DNA of 11,612 bases from DAIOFH01 sp036745875. GTDB taxonomy: Bacteria; Planctomycetota; SZUA-567. Within the stretch, counting starts at the first letter, position 1, and each line of letters begins with the position of its first letter. Positions 6,298 through 11,612 of the stretch are shown piece after piece. Position numbers and translations under genes: made by a program. Below the pieces are notes generated by a model, which worked only from the letters and a program-made list of their open reading frames with translations, was not told the DNA's origin and made no database searches. The DNA lies in contig DAIOFH010000125.1 of assembly GCA_036745875.1 (NCBI GenBank), positions 1 through 11,612 on the forward strand, given 5' to 3'.

Positions 6298-7785
6298 ATG
6301 ACGAAAAGCAAGATTACCAGCTACGTGGAATACGTCGGCGGTTATGCTGCGCTGCTGCTGCTTTTCGCTATCGCCCTGTCTCGTGCGCTTATGCACATCT
6401 CCGTGGCCGTTTTGGCGGTTTCCGCTATTCTCTATGCCATTTTGAACGGCACTGGCAGGTGGCGCGGATTGGCTCCGGCTTGGAGCTTGCGGACGGTTTT
6501 GCTGTTTTTTACAGCGGTTGTCATCAGCATATTTTTATCGCAGCGGCCAGGGGTCGGCTTCGAGAACCTGCCGATGTTCGCCTATCTTCTGGCAACCCCC
6601 ATTTTTTTTATTCCTTTTGTCGGCTTGCCGCAGGTGAGGAAATGGGGTGTGAGCTTTTTTATCGCAGGGTTTATTCTTGGTTTGGTTGTTATTTTTTCCA
6701 GATACCCTTTCATCATTGATACGGCGGTCCGATATAGGCCGTTTCTTGCAATAATGGATTATGGCGGGACGTTGGGAATCGCCTATCCGGTGGTCTTGTC
6801 GTTTTTCATCCGGTCCCTTGCAACCAGCAACAAAAAATACGCCCTGTTGTACGGAGCGTTGTCCTTTCTTATACTTGCGGCCGCCATGTACAACGGCACA
6901 CGCGCCATTTGGGGCTCGATAGCGGTCAGTACGGTGGTTGTCGCACTCCTCAATATTCGACGTTTGAAATGGCCGTTTTTAGCACATGTGGTTGTTTCAC
7001 TGCTTTTTGTCTACGGATTTACCTACGAGTATCCGGTGTTTCGCGAACAAGCCAAGATTATCGAGCCTCAGCAAAAACTGATAGCGCAGGATAGGACAAA
7101 AGGCGTTACGCCGATAGCGCCGACACCCGATGTCACAGTGACAGCGGTAGAGGAGACGTCGACTGACCCGTCTTATGACCTGATGATTCAAGACCCACTT
7201 GCCGATCCATCGGTTAATTTCCGCATTAAACTCTGGAAAGATTCCTTCAGCAAGTGGGTTGCCTATCCCTTTTTCGGTATCGGTTTCGCCAATACGCCAT
7301 ATCCGTTGACGAACAAAAACATGGATATTGTCGGTTACAGTTACGATTTTTTTGCGCACTGCCATAACACGTTTTTACAGATTGCGACCGAAACCGGCTT
7401 TCTCGGCCTGCTGACCTATCTTGGACTGGCGATCCCCAGTCTAGCGCTTGCTGTTGGCAGTTTGCGTTCGAAAGACGACGACCGGCGATTTTGGGCAAAA
7501 ATTCTTCTCGCAGTCATAACTGCCTTTGCCATACATTCAATGAGCGATTACGTCTTTGACATCAAAACAGTAATCTATCTTTTCGCTTTTATGCTCGCCT
7601 GCTGCTGGTTCAATCTAAAAGGAAATGCAAAAAGCTCCAAACAACCTATTGACAAGAGGATAGAGAATGGCAATAATTGTATGATAAATAAAACTTTCGT
7701 GCTTACCTGTTCCTTCCGGGCATGTTTTTTTTGGTTCAGGGTTGTAGTGAAAACGCATGATAGTAATGTAAGATGCATAGAATAG
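6298..7785 (+). CDS. O-antigen ligase / Wzy-type polymerase family membrane protein
   Basis: This 495-aa multi-pass inner-membrane protein belongs to the WaaL/Wzy (Wzy_C, O-antigen ligase) superfamily, which transfers or polymerises lipid-linked glycans on the periplasmic face. About ten hydrophobic segments surround a large hydrophilic loop (roughly 241-351). The loop ends at AHCHNTFLQIATETGFLG (353-370), the family's His-Asn block followed by a hydrophobic segment. NGTRAIWG (199-206) corresponds to the conserved Arg-containing motif. GAGGA (6283-6287) is 10 nt before the ATG. The last 50 residues or so, after KGNAKSSKQP (441-450), are Cys-rich and unlike a normal ligase end. That DNA is AT-rich and contains a promoter-like pair and a hairpin with a T-run, so the stop at 7785 may be a read-through of formerly non-coding sequence. 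Ligase, polymerase and other glycan-transfer roles cannot be told apart by sequence alone. Confidence 0.82.
   Translation: MTKSKITSYVEYVGGYAALLLLFAIALSRALMHISVAVLAVSAILYAILNGTGRWRGLAPAWSLRTVLLFFTAVVISIFLSQRPGVGFENLPMFAYLLATPIFFIPFVGLPQVRKWGVSFFIAGFILGLVVIFSRYPFIIDTAVRYRPFLAIMDYGGTLGIAYPVVLSFFIRSLATSNKKYALLYGALSFLILAAAMYNGTRAIWGSIAVSTVVVALLNIRRLKWPFLAHVVVSLLFVYGFTYEYPVFREQAKIIEPQQKLIAQDRTKGVTPIAPTPDVTVTAVEETSTDPSYDLMIQDPLADPSVNFRIKLWKDSFSKWVAYPFFGIGFANTPYPLTNKNMDIVGYSYDFFAHCHNTFLQIATETGFLGLLTYLGLAIPSLALAVGSLRSKDDDRRFWAKILLAVITAFAIHSMSDYVFDIKTVIYLFAFMLACCWFNLKGNAKSSKQPIDKRIENGNNCMINKTFVLTCSFRACFFWFRVVVKTHDSNVRCIE
7649..7677 (+). promoter_or_regulatory. Candidate sigma-70 promoter for znuACB and the NIF3 gene
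   Basis: TTGACA (7649-7654), a perfect -35, and AATAAT (7672-7677), five of six to the -10 consensus, are spaced by exactly 17 nt. The pair lies within the 3' end of the ligase reading frame, about 140 nt before the preferred znuA start. Transcription would start near 7684. No clear Zur-box palindrome was found around it by eye. Confidence 0.5.
7698..7732 (+). terminator. Possible weak terminator or leader attenuator before znuA
   Basis: CGTGCTT (7698-7704) can pair with GGGCATG (7718-7724): four Watson-Crick pairs and three G-U pairs around a 13-nt loop. Eight consecutive T residues (7725-7732) follow. The stem is weak, but the T-run is striking. It could end the MATE-ligase transcript or act in the znuA leader, since it lies downstream of the candidate promoter. 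Confidence 0.3.
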
Positions 7786-7817
7786 TATATGATGTTACTT
7801 TACACCTGGAAATTCAC

Positions 7818-8753
7818 GTGAAAATAAAACTTTGTTGTATTGTTTGTTTGGGAATATTTGTTATGGGGATTGCCGGGGCGGCTTCTCCTACGGAGGTATC
7901 GCCGAAAAATATTCTGGTTACAACTTTCCCCATATATCAAATCACCCGAAATGTGGTTGCCGGTGCAGAAAATATCAACCTGGACCTTATGCTCCCGGCC
8001 AATCTTGGTTGCCCGCATGACTACGCACTTTCCCCCCTCGAAATGCAAAAAATTGAAAGTGCGGATGTCCTTGTTGTCAATGGACTAGGTATGGAAGGAT
8101 TCCTGGAGAACGCGCTCAGGAAGGCCAAGACAGGCATTACCGTTATCGACAGCTCAGCCGGAATCGACCAGTTGATCGCGGTTCATGACAGTCACGAAGA
8201 TCACGACCCTAAAGAATGCGATCATGGTCACCATGGCGAATATAATCCACATCTATTCACAAGCCCGTTGATGGCCGCACTGATAACGGAAAACATCGCC
8301 GCCGAACTGGCGAGGATCGACGACCCGAACGCTGCAGCATATAATAAAAATGGACGTGAATACGCCGAAAATCTGCGCATCCTGGCAAATGCCATGAAAA
8401 CGGCGCTTGGACGGATTCCCAATAATAAGGTCGTTGAACCTCATGGGGCGTTTGACTATCTGGCCCGCGACATCGGCCTGGAAATTGTGGCGGAAATGCA
8501 ACCGGAAGGATCCAGTCTTTCCGCGTCTGAACTTTTGACCCTACTGGAGACAGTCAAGCATGACAATCCAGCCGTCATAATCGCTGAACCGCAATATCCG
8601 GAGCGGACAGGTTTAGTTCTGTCGCAGGAGACTGGACTGCCGATCATTCGGCTCGACCCCGTTACCGGGGGGCCCGATGATGCGGGATTGGATTACTACG
8701 AAACGGTGATGCGGGAAAACATGCGGATTCTTGTGAACGCGCTGGAAAAATAA
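7818..8753 (+). CDS. znuA: Zinc ABC transporter, periplasmic substrate-binding protein (ZnuA/TroA-like)
   Basis: This cluster A-I metal-binding protein captures zinc (or possibly manganese) in the periplasm for the ZnuB permease. I chose the GTG at 7818 (311 aa). It gives a compact signal peptide, with Lys at 2 and 4, a hydrophobic core and an AGAAS cleavage region near residue 22, and TGGA lies 7 nt upstream. The ATG at 7773 would add 15 residues before the signal, lacks a Shine-Dalgarno sequence and overlaps the ligase frame. Likely metal ligands are His67 (CPHDY), His145 (NPHLF), His209 (EPHGAF) and Asp280 (RLDP). His rather than Glu at the third site favours zinc. A short His/Asp/Glu-rich loop (123-139) matches the zinc-gathering loop of ZnuA proteins. 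The stop codon overlaps the znuC start by one base (TAATG). Confidence 0.92.
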   Translation: MKIKLCCIVCLGIFVMGIAGAASPTEVSPKNILVTTFPIYQITRNVVAGAENINLDLMLPANLGCPHDYALSPLEMQKIESADVLVVNGLGMEGFLENALRKAKTGITVIDSSAGIDQLIAVHDSHEDHDPKECDHGHHGEYNPHLFTSPLMAALITENIAAELARIDDPNAAAYNKNGREYAENLRILANAMKTALGRIPNNKVVEPHGAFDYLARDIGLEIVAEMQPEGSSLSASELLTLLETVKHDNPAVIIAEPQYPERTGLVLSQETGLPIIRLDPVTGGPDDAGLDYYETVMRENMRILVNALEK

Positions 8754-9535
8754 TGGCTACAAAAATACTCCCCACCACCGCCTCGTCCGCCGTCACCTTC
8801 GCCAACGTGAGCGTCTCCATCAGCGGCCATGTAATACTGGATTCTGTTTCCGCCCGCGTTCCGCTTGGCGGCGCCACCACGATAATCGGCCCGAACGGCG
8901 CCGGGAAAACAACGCTTGTAAAGGCGCTACTTGGCCTTATACCTTATCAGGGGGGCATTTTTTTCAGCAAACACGGCGTGCTCCCGCGTATAGGTTATGT
9001 CCCCCAGTCGATCAGGACCGACGGCGGCCTTCCCCTGACGGTGACCGAATTCCTTTGCCTCAACTGGCAGCGCATCCCACTGTGGTTTGGCATCAGAAGC
9101 CGTTACCGGAGCCAGGCGATGAAACTTCTGGAAATGGTCGGAATACGAGATCTGTCCACCAGGCGGGTTTGCGATTTGTCCGGCGGCGAACTGCGCCGCG
9201 CCCTCCTGGCACTTGCCCTTGGCAGAGAGCCGGAACTGCTGGTCATGGACGAACCGACATCGGGCATAGATTTTCAGGGCGAACTTTCCTTTTATGCCTT
9301 GATGGACGAGTTGCGCGCCAAGATGGGCTATACCCAGCTCATGGTCTGCCATAATCTGCGCGCGGTCAAAAGCCATGCCACCCATGTCATCTGCCTCAAC
9401 CGCAATGTCACGGGCGAAGGCGATCCTGAGTCCGTCCTCACGCCGGGAAAGCTGACAGAAACATTTCTTGGACAGGAGATGGAACTGGGTCCGGCGCGCT
9501 CATCGTCCGCCTCGCCGGAGGCGCGCCATGCTTGA
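8753..9535 (+). CDS. znuC: Zinc ABC transporter, ATP-binding protein
   Basis: This 260-aa ABC ATPase powers the importer on the cytoplasmic side. Nucleotide-binding motifs are complete: Walker A GPNGAGKT (46-53), Q-loop YVPQS (82-86), signature LSGGELRRA (142-150), Walker B ELLVMDE (161-167) followed by PTSGID, and the H-loop His200 (VCH). The segment PLTVTEFL (94-101) is typical of the zinc/manganese subfamily, as is the position between znuA and znuB. The ATG shares one base with the znuA stop, so translation is probably coupled. The Ser/Ala-rich C-terminal tail (about 241-260) also encodes the ribosome-binding site of znuB. Confidence 0.94.
   Translation: MATKILPTTASSAVTFANVSVSISGHVILDSVSARVPLGGATTIIGPNGAGKTTLVKALLGLIPYQGGIFFSKHGVLPRIGYVPQSIRTDGGLPLTVTEFLCLNWQRIPLWFGIRSRYRSQAMKLLEMVGIRDLSTRRVCDLSGGELRRALLALALGREPELLVMDEPTSGIDFQGELSFYALMDELRAKMGYTQLMVCHNLRAVKSHATHVICLNRNVTGEGDPESVLTPGKLTETFLGQEMELGPARSSSASPEARHA
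9517..9521 (+). promoter_or_regulatory. Ribosome binding site fixing the znuB start
   Basis: GGAGG lies 6 nt before the ATG at 9528, inside the end of znuC. It favours this start over an upstream in-frame ATG at 9468, which would add 20 residues without family similarity. Confidence 0.75.
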
Positions 9536-10403
9536 TCTGTCCTTTATTTACGAAACAATCGGGCGCATACTGCCGTTCGATTGTTTTGCCCCGAACTTCA
9601 TGCGCCAAGCCCTTTTTGGTTTGCTGTTGCTGGCTCCCGTAACCGCCGTCATGGGAACGCAAGTGGTAAATCTGCGCATGGCTTTTTTCGCCGATGCGAT
9701 CAGCCACTCTGTTTTTGCAGGAGCCGCGCTTGGCCTGATCTTGGCAATTGACCCGCATCTCAGCACGGCATTTCTGGCCGTTATTATCGGCCTGGGAGTC
9801 ACCGCCTGCCGCAGGAATGGCAAGTTGTCAGCCGATTCGGTGATTGGCGTTTTCTTTTCCGCCGTCGTCGCCTTCGGCCTTGCGGCCGCCAGCCGCGACC
9901 GCAATGTGGCAAGGAATGCCCAAAGTTTCCTTTATGGCGATATCCTTACGCTTGGGGAAAAAGAGACAGCCATCCTTTTCTGTCTGATGCTGGCTGTCGT
10001 CGTTTTCCAGTTCTTCTCCTACAATCGCATCGTTTACATGGGCCTTGATCCTGCCCTTGCCAAGACCCACGGCATCCGTACCGCATTTTTCCAGTACGCC
10101 TTCGCGGGATTGCTGGCACTGACTGCGGTATTTTCCGTCTGGACGGTCGGTGTCTTCCTGGTTACGGCGCTTCTGGTCCTGCCGGCGGCTGCGGCGCGGA
10201 ATATGTCCCGCTCCATTGGCGGCATGTTTTGGTGGGCGTTGTTGATCACTGTTTTTTCCTCCGTCACCGGATTGGCGATCTCGGCGCAAAGCTGGGCAGC
10301 CACCGCCACCGGACCGACCATAATCCTTGTCGCCTTCGCCTGTTTCGTTTTTTCTATGGCGTTTTCACGCATTCGGGGCTATTCCTATCTTACCGCGCGA
10401 TAG
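9528..10403 (+). CDS. znuB: Zinc ABC transporter, membrane permease (ZnuB family)
   Basis: This 291-aa permease of the ABC-3 family forms the zinc channel of the importer. It has about eight hydrophobic segments. Family hallmarks are MAFFADAISHSVFAGAALG (51-69), the SADSVIGVFF segment (101-110), SFLYGDIL (133-140), and VWTVGVFLVTALLVLPAA (204-221), the conserved block near the coupling region. The ATG overlaps the end of znuC by 8 nt, which implies translational coupling and balanced synthesis with the ATPase. The reading frame extends upstream of this ATG but only through znuC sequence. The NIF3-family gene begins 20 nt after the stop with its own strong ribosome-binding site. Confidence 0.93.
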   Translation: MLDLSFIYETIGRILPFDCFAPNFMRQALFGLLLLAPVTAVMGTQVVNLRMAFFADAISHSVFAGAALGLILAIDPHLSTAFLAVIIGLGVTACRRNGKLSADSVIGVFFSAVVAFGLAAASRDRNVARNAQSFLYGDILTLGEKETAILFCLMLAVVVFQFFSYNRIVYMGLDPALAKTHGIRTAFFQYAFAGLLALTAVFSVWTVGVFLVTALLVLPAAAARNMSRSIGGMFWWALLITVFSSVTGLAISAQSWAATATGPTIILVAFACFVFSMAFSRIRGYSYLTAR

Positions 10404-10423
10404 CGGCAAGGAGGAATAACATC

Positions 10424-11524
10424 ATGCCCACAGTCAAAGACGTCATTTCGGCAATGGAACGCATCGCTCCCCCCGCCCTGGCCGTTTCCGGCGATCCCAT
10501 CGGGTTGCACTCGGGAAAACGCAGCGGCAAAGTCACAAAAATAGCCGTCAGCATGGACGCCAGCCTTAAAGCGGTTGAAGCAGCCGCGCGGAAGAAGGCG
10601 GAGATGCTTGTCGTCCATCACCCGCGTTTTTACAAAGGACTGTCAACCCTTGCCGACCACGACCCTTCCGGACGCAGGGCCTGTGCGATAATCCGTTCCG
10701 GCCTTGCCGTGTACTCCGCCCATACCAACCTGGACATCGCACCGGGAGGCGTCAACGATGTCCTCGCCGGTCTCGTCGGCATCAAGAAACCACGCGTCCT
10801 CAAAGTTGAGTACCGGGAGCGCCTGTTGAAGCTGGCTGTTTTTGTTCCCGCCACGCATATTGATAAAGTCCGGGCCGCCGTCTGCGACCAGGGAGCGGGT
10901 GCGATCGGCGAATATTCGGATTGTACCTTCAGGGTGCGCGGCACTGGAACGTTTCGTGGCGGCAAGGAAACAAAACCGTTTTTAGGAAAGCCCGGCAGGC
11001 TTGAGGAAGCGGACGAATATCGTCTGGAAACGGTCTTTGGGGAATTTTCCGCCGACAGGATACTCGCGGCTATGCTTCGCGCCCATCCCTATGAGGAAGT
11101 TGCGTATGACCTCTATCCCTTGACCGGATGGGCGGAGGTATTCGGGATCGGCCGCGTCGGCGGCTTGCCGAAAGCGGAATCGCTATCCGTGCTCGCCCGC
11201 CGCATCGCGAAGGCGACCGGCTCCACCATGACCCAGTTTACCGGAAAAGCCACGGCGAAGATCAGGAAAATTGCCACCTGGGGGGGCTCGGGAGTCGACA
11301 TCAAGGGAGTGCTCGCTTCGGGAGTGGATTGTTTGATAGCGGGGGAAGTCGGCTACCACGACCTGGAGACGCTTGTCGACAACGACATAGGAGTCATAAC
11401 CCTGGGACATGGATTTTCCGAAAAACCGGCCCTCAAGCCGCTTGCGGCAAAGCTTCGACTGCTGTTGCCGGGAGTGAAAGTGGAGCTGGTGGACTCGGGC
11501 GAGTTTTATTCAAATAATGTCTAG
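10424..11524 (+). CDS. NIF3/YqfO-family dinuclear-metal protein (DUF34, 'GTP cyclohydrolase 1 type 2 homologue')
   Basis: This 366-aa protein of the NIF3/YbgI/YqfO family has unsettled biochemical function; some members are annotated as GTP cyclohydrolase 1 type 2 homologues, but a general activity is not established. It is the long form: two NIF3 halves (about 1-125 and 235-366) flank a CutA/PII-like insert (about 135-233) that starts LLKLAVFVPATHIDKV. Expected metal ligands are all present: His65-His66 (VVHHP), Asp104 (HTNLD), His329 and Glu333 (GHGFSE). HTNLDIAPGGVND (100-112) is the best family signature. AAGGAGG (10408-10414) lies 9 nt before the ATG. The frame is open upstream to 10229, inside znuB, without homology. 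Placement 20 nt after znuB suggests co-transcription with zinc uptake, so zinc may be its metal; this is inference. Confidence 0.92.
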   Translation: MPTVKDVISAMERIAPPALAVSGDPIGLHSGKRSGKVTKIAVSMDASLKAVEAAARKKAEMLVVHHPRFYKGLSTLADHDPSGRRACAIIRSGLAVYSAHTNLDIAPGGVNDVLAGLVGIKKPRVLKVEYRERLLKLAVFVPATHIDKVRAAVCDQGAGAIGEYSDCTFRVRGTGTFRGGKETKPFLGKPGRLEEADEYRLETVFGEFSADRILAAMLRAHPYEEVAYDLYPLTGWAEVFGIGRVGGLPKAESLSVLARRIAKATGSTMTQFTGKATAKIRKIATWGGSGVDIKGVLASGVDCLIAGEVGYHDLETLVDNDIGVITLGHGFSEKPALKPLAAKLRLLLPGVKVELVDSGEFYSNNV

Positions 11525-11612
11525 GGAATTTAGAGAAAATATACGGACTTCCTTAAATTAGTCGGACCTGAAAAAGCGATAAATCCTCAAAAAAGTCAAT
11601 AAAACCACTGGA
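11525..11612. other. AT-rich tail of the window, no gene seen
   Basis: These 88 bases after the NIF3-family stop codon show no open frame of note, no clear terminator hairpin with a T-run and no convincing promoter. The sequence is AT-rich like the other intergenic regions here. Confidence 0.6.

Noticed and set aside
7640..7820. Zur or Fur-type operator upstream of znuA
   Set aside because: Only short or badly broken dyads (for example CAATAATTG) were found; none matches a known Zur-box pattern well enough.
9548..10372. Several open frames on the minus strand opposite znuB
   Set aside because: They are shadows of the GC-biased znuB coding sequence, with low-complexity Arg/Lys-rich translations and no ribosome-binding sites or family motifs.
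1..11612. Mobile elements, CRISPR arrays, tRNA or rRNA genes, or a new defence system
   Set aside because: No transposase or integrase, regularly spaced repeats, cloverleaf sequence or defence-type domain was seen. All long frames are explained by housekeeping, transport and envelope genes.

Overview
This is a stretch of an ordinary bacterial chromosome, probably from a diderm (Gram-negative-type) bacterium. The evidence for a diderm is an O-antigen ligase/polymerase-type membrane protein and a periplasmic-type zinc-binding protein with a signal peptide. The N-terminus of RecG and the MATE transporter resemble, from memory, planctomycete/PVC-group homologues. That lineage call is low confidence and rests on no search. 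Codon composition is moderately GC-rich, with AT-rich islands around 4560-4715 and 7600-7860. No RNA genes, insertion sequences, CRISPR arrays, phage genes or known defence systems are visible.

Layout. (1) 1-2357, plus strand: the 3' part of hflX (ribosome-associated GTPase, cut by the window edge), a YicC-family endoribonuclease and guanylate kinase (gmk), tightly spaced and probably one operon of RNA and nucleotide housekeeping genes. (2) 2421-4550 (or 4613), minus strand: recG, the branch-migration helicase, convergent with gmk. (3) 4551-4715: an AT-rich divergent intergenic region with a 12-bp perfect palindrome overlapping -10 hexamers on both strands, and an intrinsic-terminator hairpin placed in the leader of the next plus-strand gene. 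(4) 4716-7785, plus strand: a MATE-family (MOP superfamily) exporter, then 13 nt later an O-antigen ligase/Wzy-like membrane protein. (5) 7818-11524, plus strand: a zinc-uptake ABC transporter operon (znuA, znuC, znuB, with overlapping or nearly overlapping cistrons) that continues 20 nt later into a NIF3/YqfO-family dinuclear-metal protein. A consensus-like promoter for this operon lies inside the 3' end of the ligase reading frame. (6) 11525-11612: AT-rich, no gene seen.

How the genes fit together. The two most suggestive associations are the exporter-ligase pair (possible export and ligation or polymerisation of a lipid-linked glycan) and the NIF3 protein at the end of a zinc-import operon (possible zinc-linked metalloenzyme). 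The most interesting non-coding structure is the terminator-bearing leader in front of the MATE gene, which looks like a transcription attenuator. I found no convincing new multi-gene system. The remaining findings are regulatory structures and gene-end oddities that can be checked.
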